The position numbers and the translations under genes were made by a program. A stretch of DNA of 64,000 nucleotides from an uncultured Lachnospiraceae bacterium (lineage in GTDB: Bacteria > Bacillota > Clostridia > Lachnospirales > Lachnospiraceae). The notes under the pieces were generated by a model, which made no database searches, had not been told where the DNA came from, and saw only the letters and a list, made by a program, of their open reading frames with translations. Positions 8,028 to 17,350 of this stretch are shown here, piece after piece (the first letter of the stretch is position 1; each line of letters opens with the position of its first letter). Location: contig CANQTF010000011.1 in NCBI GenBank assembly GCA_947626745.1, forward strand, positions 1-64,000, read 5' to 3'.

Positions 8028-8779
8028 AACATCTCCTCCTCCCACAGCGTCTCGCACTTTTGCCGGCCGCGGTAGACGCCGTAGGCAAGATACAGCGCGG
8101 AAGCCGCCGACAGGATATACCATGCCGGTACGGACACGGCACAGTACGCCTTTTCGTTTGTCACGAGCATAAGCCACCCGGCCGCCCAAAGCATACAGAA
8201 CAGCTCGGCGTACAGCTCCGTCGAAAACAGTCTGCTGTAGAGCGTCCGAAAGCAGATGCCGCATGTCACGTTAAACGGCAGAAAGAACTGGAACACAAAT
8301 TCCCGCACCGGCAGATGCAGCACACACACCGCCGCCGCGCCGAATACGCCAAGAAAGAGCAGATCGACCGCCGCATAGAGCGTGAGTCGCGCGGCGTAGA
8401 CCTGCCGCAGAGAATAGTACGCCGCGCCTTCCACTTCCATAGTCCCTGCACAGCGGCTTTTGTTGAGCTCCGGCAGCAGCAGCACGGCAAACAGCGGCGC
8501 AGCGACTCCCATGCCGCGTCTTATCGTATAGTCCGTATCGGAGTGGGAAAGCAGCAGCCACAGCCCGAACAACAGCAAGCCCTGCAGCGCCCACCAGCGC
8601 TTGCGGATAAAATGAAGCTGACGATACAGGAATTCCGTGCGCGACAGTCTGCCCTGCGCCTCACCTGCGCAAAACGCGTACACGGATCTTTCCACGGCCG
8701 CCCTGACCGCGCTCTCGCTGACGGCGCGGTCCGCCCCGTCCAAAAGCCGCTCCCGTATCCTGCTATCCGATCTTTTCAT
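8018..8779 (-). CDS. Membrane protein, putative partner of the ECF sigma factor
   Basis: 253 residues with a soluble N-terminus of about 65 residues followed by six hydrophobic helices. No named family was recognised. Its start overlaps the sigma-factor stop by 4 bases (ATGA arrangement), the usual position of an anti-sigma factor, but no zinc-binding anti-sigma motif (HxxxCxxC) is present. It could equally be a second transmembrane subunit of the ABC transporter encoded next. Confidence 0.65.
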   Translation of the reverse strand: MKRSDSRIRERLLDGADRAVSESAVRAAVERSVYAFCAGEAQGRLSRTEFLYRQLHFIRKRWWALQGLLLFGLWLLLSHSDTDYTIRRGMGVAAPLFAVLLLPELNKSRCAGTMEVEGAAYYSLRQVYAARLTLYAAVDLLFLGVFGAAAVCVLHLPVREFVFQFFLPFNVTCGICFRTLYSRLFSTELYAELFCMLWAAGWLMLVTNEKAYCAVSVPAWYILSAASALYLAYGVYRGRQKCETLWEEEMLWN

Positions 8780-9294
8780 TTCTGCCCCTCCTCTCCGAGA
8801 TATGCTTTCAGAAGCTCCCTCGCCCGCCTGACTCTGTATTTTACCAGCGGGACGCCGATCTCCAAGATCCTCGCGATCTCCTTCTGGGTCATTTCCTGAC
8901 AGAAAAACAAAACGGCGGTTTCCCTGATCTCCGGCGGCAGCCTGTCAAGCGCCGCCCGCGCGTCGAGGCGGCCTTCGATATCCTCTTCTTTACAGGCCAG
9001 CTCTTCCGGCAAGGACTCCGAAGCGGTCATCTTCCGCTTCCCGTAATGATCCCTGCATACGTTTGCCGCGATCACATACAGATAGTTTGCGGCTTTGCCG
9101 TAATGCCGGTATCGGTCGAACGCACGGAAGAACCGCTCGAACGTCTCCTGCGCAAGATCTTCCGCATACCCTTGATCCCGAATATGCAGACGGCAGTACC
9201 GCAGCACCGTCGGATAGTATCTGCGCACAAACGTGTCCACAGCGCCCTCATCGCCGTTCTTCATTCTCTGTATCAGCAGAAAATCCGAATCCAT
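8776..9294 (-). CDS. ECF-type RNA polymerase sigma factor
   Basis: 172 residues. Region 2 is visible at about 20-85 (DLAQETFERFFRAFDRY, then YLYVIAANVCRDHYGKRK). Region 4 is at about 115-165 (LPPEIRETAVLFFCQEMTQK, then EIARILEIGVPLVKYRVRRA). The SD agggag lies just before the ATG. It heads an operon with an overlapping membrane protein and an ABC exporter, a layout typical of ECF systems that sense envelope stress or peptide antibiotics and induce their own transporter. Confidence 0.9.
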   Translation of the reverse strand: MDSDFLLIQRMKNGDEGAVDTFVRRYYPTVLRYCRLHIRDQGYAEDLAQETFERFFRAFDRYRHYGKAANYLYVIAANVCRDHYGKRKMTASESLPEELACKEEDIEGRLDARAALDRLPPEIRETAVLFFCQEMTQKEIARILEIGVPLVKYRVRRARELLKAYLGEEGQK

Positions 9295-9404
9295 CTTCTC
9301 CCTCTTATCTGGTAATATACGGCAGAGATATGTGTGGTTTCCCCAAATACATGCCGCTTATATCTAATATAACGGTATCCTGCCCCAAAAGGATAGGCGG
9401 CAGA

Positions 9405-9449
9405 ACAAAAAAACAGACATTCCGACTGATCCCAAGATCGGAATGTCTG
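9405..9449 (-). terminator. Rho-independent terminator of the NlpC/P60 gene
   Basis: A perfect 12-bp stem, CAGACATTCCGA (9414-9425) with its complement at 9438-9449, followed on the minus strand by a run of seven T. It lies 26 bases beyond the stop of the hydrolase gene. Confidence 0.9.
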
Positions 9450-9474
9450 CTCCTGCGCCGGGCTGCTCCGTACC

Positions 9475-10698
9475 CTACACAACTCGCCTGACCGTGATGA
9501 TGCTCCGGTACGTCGCTGCAGTGATCTTTATGCCGGTGCGCTCCGTGCTGGCGTGTACGATCTGCCCGCCGCCTATGTAGATGCCCACGTGTCCGCCGTA
9601 GTAGATGATGTCTCCCGGCTGCGCGTCGGAGTAGGACACCTCACGTCCCACATTCGACTGCGCATAGGAAGTCCTTGGCAGCGAATAGCCAAACGCCTGA
9701 TAGACCGCCATCACAAAGCCGGAGCAGTCCGCGCCGTCCGTGAGGCTCGTGCCGCCGGCACGGTACGGGCAGCCGATATATTTACATGCGAAGTCGGCGA
9801 TCTGTTGTCCCTTGCCGCCGCCGGAGGATTTGTGTCCGGTGGACGCCGCCGGCGCTTCATAGCTGTCCGATGCGCCGTTTTCGTCGTCCTGCGAAGCAAG
9901 CAGCGCTTCCTGCCTGAGCCGTTCCTCCTCCTGACGCTTACGCTCTTCCTCTTCCCTGCGCTTGCGCTCCTCCTCTTCCAGCTTCTTGATCTGCGCCGTC
10001 TCCTGCTTGATTTTGGTTGTGTAGACAGCGGCCTCCTGCTTTGCCTTCGTCAGCATCAGATCATAATTTTCATACTCTTCTTTTTTCTGGGCCAGGACTT
10101 CCTCCAGATAACTCTGTTCCTCCACCAGCTCGGTCTTGGAAGTCTCCAGCTCGGACTTTTCTTCCTCCAGCGTATCCTGCAGAGCCGCCACCTGCTGCAC
10201 GGTAGCCTCATACTCTTCCAGCAGCTTGCGGTCATATTCGTATATTTCCTCCACATAGTTGGCCTTGTTCATCATATCGCCCATGCCGGACGCGCCGAAA
10301 AACATCTCAAGATACGAGGCATCTCCGCGCTCATACATGAATCGGATACGGATCTTCATGGAATCGTACTGTTCCTGCTGCACCTCCACGGCCGCATCGT
10401 ACTCCTCCTGCGTCTGTACGATATCGGCCTCCTTATCCTTGATCGCTTCCTGAATGAGGTTGATATCCGTCAACAGGGCTACCATCTCCTCGTCCAGCTC
10501 TTTGATCTCTTCCCCGACCGACTCCTGCTCGTCCTGATAGCCGGATATCTGCTTGTTCACGCTGTCAAGCTGCGACCGGTTCCGCTCAACGTCCTTCTGC
10601 AGATCGGAAATAGTGGTAGCCGATACCGGATCTACCACTGTGAGAAAACATATGAAAGCCAACGCGGCCGCCGCCGCGCGTGTACATCTTCTCTTCAT
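9475..10698 (-). CDS. Secreted NlpC/P60 peptidoglycan endopeptidase with coiled coil
   Basis: 407 residues from the ATG at 10698 (MKRRCTRAAAAALAFICFLT), which gives a clean signal peptide ending near VSA. Residues about 30-250 form long coiled coils (PcsB-like: LQKDVERNRSQLDSVNKQIS and repeats rich in EEERKRREEE). A Ser/Gly linker follows. The C-terminal NlpC/P60 domain has the catalytic Cys in GADCSGFVMAVYQ, the His in GGHVGIYIG and the third polar residue near IVHAST. It probably cleaves stem peptides during division and may be held inactive by the coiled coil. It follows asnS by 25 bases. Confidence 0.9.
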   Translation of the reverse strand: MKRRCTRAAAAALAFICFLTVVDPVSATTISDLQKDVERNRSQLDSVNKQISGYQDEQESVGEEIKELDEEMVALLTDINLIQEAIKDKEADIVQTQEEYDAAVEVQQEQYDSMKIRIRFMYERGDASYLEMFFGASGMGDMMNKANYVEEIYEYDRKLLEEYEATVQQVAALQDTLEEEKSELETSKTELVEEQSYLEEVLAQKKEEYENYDLMLTKAKQEAAVYTTKIKQETAQIKKLEEEERKRREEEERKRQEEERLRQEALLASQDDENGASDSYEAPAASTGHKSSGGGKGQQIADFACKYIGCPYRAGGTSLTDGADCSGFVMAVYQAFGYSLPRTSYAQSNVGREVSYSDAQPGDIIYYGGHVGIYIGGGQIVHASTERTGIKITAATYRSIITVRRVV

Positions 10699-10723
10699 CT
10701 TCCGTGCCTCGTTTACTGGCTGA

Positions 10724-12124
10724 TCAGAGCTCACAGTTGTTGACTGTCCTCGGGAAAGGAAGAACGTCCCTGATATTGCTCATACCCGTCAAATACATGA
10801 CGCATCTCTCAAATCCAAGCCCAAACCCCGCATGGCGCACAGAACCGTATCTCCTGAGATCAAGATAGAACTGATAGTCCTCTTTGTTCAGCCCCAGCTC
10901 GTCCATTCTCCGCTCAAGCGTCGCAAGGTCGTCCTCTCTCTGGCTGCCGCCGATGATCTCGCCGATCCCCGGCACAAGACAGTCCATCGCCGCAACCGTT
11001 TTGCCGTCCTCGTTCAGCTTCATATAGAAGGCTTTGATCTCCTTCGGGTAGTCGGTCACGAAAACGGGGCGCTTGAACTCCTGCTCCGTCAGGTATCTCT
11101 CGTGCTCGGTCTGCAGATCGCAGCCCCACGACACCTTGTATTCAAACTCGTCGTTATGCTTCTCCAAGATCCTGACCGCGTCCGTGTAGGTCACATGGGC
11201 GAAATCGGCAGCAAGCACATGCTGCAGCCGCTCGATCAGCCCCTTGTCCACAAACTGATTGAAAAAGTTCATCTCCTCGGGCGCGTTGTCCAGCACATAG
11301 CGGATCACATGCTTGAGCATCGCCTCGGCTAACGCCATATCGTCCGTAAGATCGGCAAAGGCGATCTCCGGCTCGATCATCCAGAACTCCGCCGCATGTC
11401 TTGTGGTATTGGAGTTCTCCGCCCGGAACGTCGGCCCGAAGGTATATACGTTTTTGAAGGCGAACGCGTAGGTCTCCACATTCAACTGTCCGCTCACCGT
11501 CAGATTCGTGGGCTTGCCGAAGAAATCCCTGCTGTAATCCACCTGACCGTCCTCGGTCATCGGCAGATCGTTCAGGTCGAGGGTCGTCACCTGAAACATC
11601 TCGCCCGCGCCCTCGCAGTCGCTTCCCGTGATGATAGGCGTATGCACATACACGAAGCCCCTCTCCTGAAAAAAGGTGTGGATCGCGTAAGCGATCAGCG
11701 AGCGCACACGGAACGTGGCCTGAAACGTGTTCGTCCGCGGGCGCAGATGAGAGATCGTCCGCAGATACTCAAAGCTGTGGCGCTTTTTCTGCAGAGGATA
11801 ATCCGCCGTGGAGCCTCCCTCGATCATGATCTGCGCCGCCTGCATCTCAAACGCCTGTTTTGCCTGCGGCGTCGCAACGATCCTGCCCCGCGCCACGATC
11901 GCCGAGCCCACGTTCAGCTTGGAGATCTCCTCAAAATTCTCCAGAGAATCATCGTACACCACCTGAAGCGGCTCAAAAAAAGTGCCGTCGTTTACAACGA
12001 TAAAACCGAATGTCTTGGAATCCCGAATGCTCCTTACCCAGCCGCCGACCGTCACTTCCCTGTCGATATAGTCCGCGGTATTGCGGTGCAGTTCTCTGAT
12101 ATCCGTCAAATTCATGCTGCCCAT
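10724..12124 (-). CDS. asnS: Asparaginyl-tRNA synthetase
   Basis: 466 residues, the usual length. An N-terminal OB-fold anticodon-binding domain ([19 protein letters not shown]) is followed by the class II catalytic domain. Motif 2 reads [20 protein letters not shown] and motif 3 lies in [16 protein letters not shown]. The ending [10 protein letters not shown] is typical of AsnRS rather than AspRS. It charges tRNA-Asn with asparagine. The SD aaggag lies 10 bases before the ATG; a second ATG three codons later is also possible. It sits between a foldase lipoprotein and a wall hydrolase on the same strand. Confidence 0.96.
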   Translation of the reverse strand: MGSMNLTDIRELHRNTADYIDREVTVGGWVRSIRDSKTFGFIVVNDGTFFEPLQVVYDDSLENFEEISKLNVGSAIVARGRIVATPQAKQAFEMQAAQIMIEGGSTADYPLQKKRHSFEYLRTISHLRPRTNTFQATFRVRSLIAYAIHTFFQERGFVYVHTPIITGSDCEGAGEMFQVTTLDLNDLPMTEDGQVDYSRDFFGKPTNLTVSGQLNVETYAFAFKNVYTFGPTFRAENSNTTRHAAEFWMIEPEIAFADLTDDMALAEAMLKHVIRYVLDNAPEEMNFFNQFVDKGLIERLQHVLAADFAHVTYTDAVRILEKHNDEFEYKVSWGCDLQTEHERYLTEQEFKRPVFVTDYPKEIKAFYMKLNEDGKTVAAMDCLVPGIGEIIGGSQREDDLATLERRMDELGLNKEDYQFYLDLRRYGSVRHAGFGLGFERCVMYLTGMSNIRDVLPFPRTVNNCEL

Positions 12125-12184
12125 AGCCTATCGCTCCTTCTTCTTCCCTTAGTCTGTGACCGTTCCCGTCATTTCATGCGCCGC

Positions 12185-13303
12185 TCAGTCCACGATCTCG
12201 GTCGTCGCTGTTATCGTATTATTCTCCTTCAGGAAAGCCATGACATTGTCCCGCATGGTCTGCTCCTTCAGCATCTCCACATCGACGTTCTCCAGATATT
12301 CCTCCTCGGACTCGTAACCGTAGGCTTCCACCCTGCTGTCGATCTCCTCCTGAATCTGCTCCTCAGTCGGATCGAGTCCTTCGATGTCGGCGATCGCCTG
12401 ATACATGATATACTGCTGCGCGCCCGTCAGCGCGTTGGACTGAAACTGCTCCTTGTATGCCGCCTCGTCCATACCGTAATAGTTCTGCATGTAGTCCGGC
12501 AGCGTCATGCCCTGCGTCTGCGCCTGTGCGGTCTGTACATCGGTGATGTTCTGCAGGAAGCGTTCCACCATCTCTGCCGGCGGCTCCTTGAACGTGCAGT
12601 TTGCCATGATCCTGTTGGTCAGGCTGTTCTCCACCGCCGTCTCGAACCGCAGCTCCTCCTGCTCCGCAAAGCGCTCTTTCAGATAATCTTTCAGATCCTG
12701 CACGGTCGTGCAGTCCTCGATGCCCATCGCCTCCCCGGCCGTCACCGCAAACTCGTCGTTCAGCTCCGGAAGCTTCTGTATGCCGATGCTGTTCACCGTC
12801 ACCTCGAACACCACGGGCTTGCCCGCCAGGCTCGGATCGTTGGGATAGGGATCGGGGAAACTCAGCTCCAGCGACAAGGTGTCCCCCACATTCGCGCCGA
12901 TCAGACCGTCCTCGAACCCGTCGATAAAGCGATGTGAGCCGATCGTCAGATTCTGTCCGCTGGCGGTGCCGCCGTCGAACTGCTCTCCGTCGAGATAACC
13001 CGCGTAGTCGATATTCACCGTGTCGCCCTCCTGTACGGGGCGGCCGGTCACCTCGTCCACCGTGACAAAGCTTGGCAGGAGATAGGCTTCAAGATAGTCG
13101 TTCACGAGCGTATCGTTGATCTCCGTCTTCTCCTCGTTCACCTCGATCCCTTTATAATCGCCCAGCGTCACATAATCGGACGCCTTGATGTCCTTGAGAT
13201 AGGTTTTGCTGCCACAGGCGGTCAGGACCGCCGCCGCGGACAGGATAGCTGCCAAGACCGCCGTCTTTTGGCGGCCGATATGCCTGTTGTTTTCTTTTTT
13301 CAT
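12185..13303 (-). CDS. Lipoprotein peptidyl-prolyl isomerase, trigger-factor-like
   Basis: 372 residues from the ATG at 13303 (SD ggag); earlier ATGs in frame have none. The signal peptide ends in the lipobox LTAC. An FKBP domain follows (EGDTVNIDYAGYLDGEQFDG, then IDGFEDGLIGANVGDTLSLE). A helical C-terminal half resembles the trigger-factor chaperone domain (FAVTAGEAMGIEDCTTVQDL and following). Together this suggests a foldase anchored outside the membrane, comparable in role to PrsA though of another family. It precedes asnS by 60 bases. Confidence 0.88.
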   Translation of the reverse strand: MKKENNRHIGRQKTAVLAAILSAAAVLTACGSKTYLKDIKASDYVTLGDYKGIEVNEEKTEINDTLVNDYLEAYLLPSFVTVDEVTGRPVQEGDTVNIDYAGYLDGEQFDGGTASGQNLTIGSHRFIDGFEDGLIGANVGDTLSLELSFPDPYPNDPSLAGKPVVFEVTVNSIGIQKLPELNDEFAVTAGEAMGIEDCTTVQDLKDYLKERFAEQEELRFETAVENSLTNRIMANCTFKEPPAEMVERFLQNITDVQTAQAQTQGMTLPDYMQNYYGMDEAAYKEQFQSNALTGAQQYIMYQAIADIEGLDPTEEQIQEEIDSRVEAYGYESEEEYLENVDVEMLKEQTMRDNVMAFLKENNTITATTEIVD

Positions 13304-13418
13304 AATGCGCTCCATTCTTTTAGTCGGCTTTTTATATAAAATACTTTTCGCCCATACAAAGTAATAATAGCACACTTACTACCTTGTTTAAAGTGTTTCC
13401 GCAAATTTATAAATCTCC

Positions 13419-13447
13419 TTGCTTAAAACCCCGAACAATGATAAAAT
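13419..13447 (+). promoter_or_regulatory. Sigma-A-like promoter for 13483 gene
   Basis: TTGCTT at 13419, 17-base spacer, TAAAAT at 13442; 35 bases before the ATG at 13483. Confidence 0.5.
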
Positions 13448-13482
13448 AACTCTTGCATCTTAGAATGATCGGAGGTAGTTCC

Positions 13483-13959
13483 ATGAGTACAGTAGCGATT
13501 GTTTTGTTGGTGATCCTTGCGGTCCTGATCCTTGCCGTCATCGCACTCTATTTTCTCGGCAGGAAAGCACAGAAGAAGCAGAGCGAACAGCAGGCGCAGA
13601 TCGATGCCATGAAGCAGACGGTCTCCATGCTGATCATAGATAAGAAACGAATGAAATTGAGAGATGCGGGACTGCCGCAGATGATCGTAGACCAGACACC
13701 CAAGTGGGCGCGCGGTTCCAAGCTTCCGGTCGTCAAGGCCAAGGTCGGGCCGCAGGTGATGTCTCTGATCTGCGATGAGAAGATCTTCGATTCCGTTCCG
13801 ATCAAGAAGGAAGTCAAGGCGGTCGTCAGCGGCATCTACATCACAGAGGTCAAGGGACTGCACGGCAAGAACGCAGTCGCTCAGCCAAAGAAAAAGAGCA
13901 GATTCAAACAGTTCGTGGAACGCGCACAGGAGAAGGCCGGCGCAAAGCCCGTCAAATAG
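13483..13959 (+). CDS. Single-pass membrane protein of unknown function
   Basis: 158 residues from the ATG at 13483 (SD ggaggt). One N-terminal transmembrane helix (about 4-26, IVLLVILAVLILAVIALYFL) is followed by a short coiled coil and a cytoplasmic domain with the text RDAGLPQMIVDQTPKWARGS, then a Lys-rich tail. I recall proteins of this shape in Lachnospiraceae but know no function. Its end overlaps the convergent DUF1934 gene by 8 bases. Confidence 0.75.
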   Translation: MSTVAIVLLVILAVLILAVIALYFLGRKAQKKQSEQQAQIDAMKQTVSMLIIDKKRMKLRDAGLPQMIVDQTPKWARGSKLPVVKAKVGPQVMSLICDEKIFDSVPIKKEVKAVVSGIYITEVKGLHGKNAVAQPKKKSRFKQFVERAQEKAGAKPVK

Positions 13960-14380
13960 CGGGCCGGATATCAATGACCATGCGGCAGTCGGACAAAAGG
14001 GCATCGTCGATCTCCAGCGCATAGTCTACATCGACGATGATATGATCCTCCCGCCGGGTCAGCCGGATCTGTCTTGTAACGATCTCCATGCGGATCTGTC
14101 CGAAGGGCGTCTGATAGTCGATCGGATTCTTTTTGTGCTCCTGAAAGACCATGTGCGTGCTCACCGCGCCGCTCCGAAAGACCTCCACGGTATCCTTGTC
14201 GAATTTCAGTCTGCTCTTTGCGCTCTTTCCGAGTCCTTCCACAGTCTCTTCGTAGATCACGTAATGCTTTCCGTTTTTCTGATAATAGTCTCCGCGCGAG
14301 ACCGTCTCGATCGGACCGCTATTCTCTCCGTCCTGATCGGACTGCAGTCCGCGGAGCGTCACCAAAACTTCTTTTGTCAT
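13952..14380 (-). CDS. DUF1934 (YwiB-like) beta-barrel protein
   Basis: 142 residues, close to the family length. The alternating-strand text is typical of DUF1934: VTLRGLQSDQDGENSGPIET, then GDYYQKNGKHYVIYEETVEG, and FDKDTVEVFRSGAVSTHMVF. The family folds as a lipocalin-like barrel; its ligand is unknown. It follows murI by 33 bases and is probably in the same transcript. Confidence 0.85.
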   Translation of the reverse strand: MTKEVLVTLRGLQSDQDGENSGPIETVSRGDYYQKNGKHYVIYEETVEGLGKSAKSRLKFDKDTVEVFRSGAVSTHMVFQEHKKNPIDYQTPFGQIRMEIVTRQIRLTRREDHIIVDVDYALEIDDALLSDCRMVIDIRPAI

Positions 14381-14413
14381 AGATGCTTTTCCTTTTGCGC
14401 CGGGAGCGGCGGC

Positions 14414-15247
14414 TCAATACTCGTCTATATTGATCACCTTTGCCGACAGGATCCCGTAAGTCAGGATAGAATTGGCGAACTTCTGGAACTTATCGGCGGC
14501 GTCGCTGACAAAAAAGCGGTACAGCTCCGTGCCGAGTCCGGGTCTGTGTCCGCTCTCCAGACCTTTTTCCTGCAGGAGTCTCTTAAGTTCTCTGGCCGTC
14601 TCGTAGGCGGGATTGACAAGCGTCACGCCTTCTCCCATGATCCTGCCGATCGTTGAACATATGATAGGATAATGCGTGCAGCCCAGAATGAGCGTATCGA
14701 TCCCCACATCTATGAGCTCCGACAGATATCTGCGGGCGATCTCGTCCGTCACGGGATCCTCCCACAAGCCCTCTTCTACCAGCGGCACGAAGAGAGGACA
14801 TGCCTTGCTCAGCACCATTGCGTCGGCGTCCTGCTCATTTATGTACCGGCTGTAGATACCGCTGCCGATCGTCGCCTCTGTGGCGATCACGCCGATCTTA
14901 TTGTTTTTCGTCACACTGACCGCGGTCTTCGCGCCCGGCCTGACTACATCCAAGATCGGCAGATCCACCTCCTGTTCCAGCGCTTCCACCGCACAGGAAC
15001 TGGCGCTGTTGCACGCGATCACGATCGCCTTGACATTCTGCGTCTGCAGGAAACGTGCGATCTGTCTGGAAAATCTCGTGATCGTCTCCGGTGACTTGCT
15101 GCCGTAGGGCACGCGCGCCGTATCCCCAAAGTAGACGATCCGCTCGTTGGGAAGCTGCCGCATGATCTCTCTCGCAACGGTCAAGCCGCCCACGCCCGAA
15201 TCAAAGACGCCTATCGGTCTGTCTCGCATTTCTTCCTGCTCACTCAT
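14414..15247 (-). CDS. murI: Glutamate racemase
   Basis: 277 residues. It converts L- to D-glutamate for peptidoglycan. The first catalytic Cys is in VIACNSASSCAV (about 75) and the second in LGCTHYPII (about 190). The N-terminal substrate loop IGVFDSGVGGLTV and the phosphate-like loop YFGDTARVPYGSKS are present. The length agrees with the family. A small gene of unknown function ends 15 bases upstream of its start. Confidence 0.96.
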   Translation of the reverse strand: MSEQEEMRDRPIGVFDSGVGGLTVAREIMRQLPNERIVYFGDTARVPYGSKSPETITRFSRQIARFLQTQNVKAIVIACNSASSCAVEALEQEVDLPILDVVRPGAKTAVSVTKNNKIGVIATEATIGSGIYSRYINEQDADAMVLSKACPLFVPLVEEGLWEDPVTDEIARRYLSELIDVGIDTLILGCTHYPIICSTIGRIMGEGVTLVNPAYETARELKRLLQEKGLESGHRPGLGTELYRFFVSDAADKFQKFANSILTYGILSAKVINIDEY

Positions 15248-15262
15248 ACTGTTCTCTCCCGC

Positions 15263-15565
15263 TCACTGTTTTTCTATTTTCTGTTCGATCCATTCCAACA
15301 GTCTGCTCCCGATGACGATCTCGTCATCGGAGGCGCGGAGGATACCGCTCACTCCGCCTTCGGCCGCCTCGTGCCCTTTGCCATTTACGGCCGTTTCTTC
15401 TCCGCTGTCCGCCCCGACACGCTCATACGTACCGTCCGCAAAGCACAGCTCCGGATACAGGATGCTCCACCATGTACAAGCGGACACGATGAGGACGAGC
15501 GTCCGCAGACGCAGATCGCGGCACACTCTCTGCGCCGCCCGCCGCATGCTCCGTATAACAAACAT
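15263..15565 (-). CDS. Small exported or membrane-anchored protein, unknown
   Basis: 100 residues with a positively charged N-terminus and one hydrophobic segment (about 21-38) ending CFADG, which looks like a signal peptide. An acidic Gly-rich middle and a short C-terminal helix follow. The SD ggag lies 10 bases before the ATG. No family was recognised. It lies 15 bases ahead of murI and is likely co-transcribed with it. Confidence 0.55.
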   Translation of the reverse strand: MFVIRSMRRAAQRVCRDLRLRTLVLIVSACTWWSILYPELCFADGTYERVGADSGEETAVNGKGHEAAEGGVSGILRASDDEIVIGSRLLEWIEQKIEKQ

Positions 15566-15648
15566 TCCGCCACACTCCTTCTTCTTTGCGCAGCGTCTTT
15601 CGCGCTGCCGCTATCAGAAGTGTAACCGTTATTTTATACTCTATACCG

Positions 15649-16350
15649 CTACTGCTTTTTTTTCGCGGCCGACTGCTCCTGTTCAAGCCGGAGCTGGCGG
15701 ATAATGGACTTTTCCTGATTGTCGATATGGAGCTTTGCGGTCTCGGCGGCCTTCCTTTTATCCCTGCCGACAATGCTCTCATATATTATCCTATGCTCTT
15801 CGATCAGGCTGTCATGCCGGTTTTCGTCCTTAATATACTCGAAGCGGTAGCGGTACATCTGCTCCGAAAGATTATTGATCAGCTGTACCAGACGCTGATT
15901 GCCGGTGGCCTGTACGATGATATCATGGAACGCCACGTCGGCCTTGGCGATGACCGTCGCATCTTTTGTCTCGGTCGCGCGCGCAAACGCCTCGCAAGCG
16001 TTTTTGAGCTGCTGCTCCTCCTCCGCGCTGATCCTGTCACAGGCAAGCTCCACGCAGAGCGCGTCCAGCGCACGCCGGACCTCCAGCACATCCTTCAGGC
16101 TCTTCTCCGTGATCTGCGCCACCTCCGCGCCGCGGCGCGGGATCATGATCACCAGCCCCTCCAGCTCCAGCTTACGGATCGCCTCCCGGATCGGCGTCCT
16201 GCTGACGCCAAGGCGGTTTGCGAGATGAATTTCCATCAGGCGTTCGCCCGGTTTCAGTTCTCCCGTAAGGATCGCCTTGCGCAGCGTGTTGAACACCACG
16301 TCGCGCAGGGGAAGGACTTCGTCCATTGTCATATCAAAATGATCTCCCAT
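15649..16350 (-). CDS. GntR-family regulator (FCD/FadR subgroup)
   Basis: 233 residues. An N-terminal winged helix (about 12-75) contains the GntR signature RLGVSRTPIREAIRKLELEG. The helical FCD effector domain has the expected metal-ligand pattern: DVAFHDIIVQATGN, then EEHRIIYESI and AKLHIDNQE. FCD regulators usually bind carboxylates or sugar acids. It is followed downstream by unrelated genes and preceded by ispE, ending 29 bases earlier, so its target is not evident. A direct role in ispE control is only a possibility. Confidence 0.9.
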   Translation of the reverse strand: MGDHFDMTMDEVLPLRDVVFNTLRKAILTGELKPGERLMEIHLANRLGVSRTPIREAIRKLELEGLVIMIPRRGAEVAQITEKSLKDVLEVRRALDALCVELACDRISAEEEQQLKNACEAFARATETKDATVIAKADVAFHDIIVQATGNQRLVQLINNLSEQMYRYRFEYIKDENRHDSLIEEHRIIYESIVGRDKRKAAETAKLHIDNQEKSIIRQLRLEQEQSAAKKKQ

Positions 16351-16379
16351 ACAGCCTTACCTTTCTCTTACTTCTGCCC

Positions 16380-17276
16380 TCATTTGTCCGTATCCTGCAT
16401 CTGTTCCGTCCTGCCGCCGCAAAACGTCGTCACAAAGATCTGCCCCGCAAGCTGTCCGGCCTCCACGGCCCGCGCCGCCGCCTCGGCCAGCGCGCGCTCT
16501 CTAAAGATACCGAACACGGAAGGCCCGCTGCCGCTCATCAGCGCGTTTTCCGCCCCCATGTCTTTGAGCAGGGTCTTGATCTCGTCTATCACCGGATATT
16601 CCCTCGCCGTCACCGTTTCAAGCACGTTGCCAAGTCTGTCCGTGATGCCCTGCAGACTGCCCGCCCGCAGCGCATCGGCCATGCCGTCTATGTCCGGGTG
16701 GTACGTCAGCCGTTCCGCATGGAGGTTCCCGTACACAAACGCCGTGGACACATTGATGTCCGGTTTCGCCACCACGAGGAAACACGCCGGCGGCGACGGA
16801 AGCGGCGTCAGGATCTCTCCGATCCCCTCCGACAGCATCGTGCCGCCCACAAGGCAGTATGGGATATCCGCGCCCAGCTTCACGCCCAGCCGCTGCAGCT
16901 CCCGCACGGAACAGCCCATTTGAAACAATAGGTTCAGCCCGTGCATGGCCGCCGCCGCATCGGCGCTGCCGCCCGCCATGCCCGCCGCTATCGGGATCCT
17001 CTTATCCAGCGTGATCCGAACGCCCTGCGTGATCCCTTTTTCCTGCAGCAAGAGCGCCGCAGCCTTATAGATCAGGTTACTGCCGTCCACCGGGAGTCCC
17101 TCACAGTCTGTCCGGATCGTGATGCCCGGCTTTGCCGTTTTCTCAAATGTCAGATCATCGCAGATATCCACCGTCTGCATGATCATTCTGAGTTCATGAT
17201 AACCGTCTTCCCTGCGCCTGAGCACGTCCAGCCCAAGGTTGATCTTCGCATATGCCTTTCCGTCGATCCGTTCCAT
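16380..17276 (-). CDS. ispE: 4-diphosphocytidyl-2-C-methyl-D-erythritol kinase
   Basis: 298 residues from the ATG at 17276 (SD ggag); the frame is open to 17354 but the family starts at MERIDGKAYAKINLGLDVL. This is the GHMP kinase of the MEP isoprenoid pathway. Motif 1 is AYAKINLGLDVLRRREDGYH, the ATP loop is IPIAAGMAGGSADAAAA and motif 3 is ALMSGSGPSVFGIF. It lies upstream of the GntR regulator and downstream of an unknown 434-residue gene, all on one strand. Confidence 0.95.
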   Translation of the reverse strand: MERIDGKAYAKINLGLDVLRRREDGYHELRMIMQTVDICDDLTFEKTAKPGITIRTDCEGLPVDGSNLIYKAAALLLQEKGITQGVRITLDKRIPIAAGMAGGSADAAAAMHGLNLLFQMGCSVRELQRLGVKLGADIPYCLVGGTMLSEGIGEILTPLPSPPACFLVVAKPDINVSTAFVYGNLHAERLTYHPDIDGMADALRAGSLQGITDRLGNVLETVTAREYPVIDEIKTLLKDMGAENALMSGSGPSVFGIFRERALAEAAARAVEAGQLAGQIFVTTFCGGRTEQMQDTDK

Positions 17277-17350
17277 AGCCTTCTCCGTCCAAATTGTACT
17301 TTGTATACAATAGTCATTGTACCTTATTATATACAATCCGTATGCTTTCG

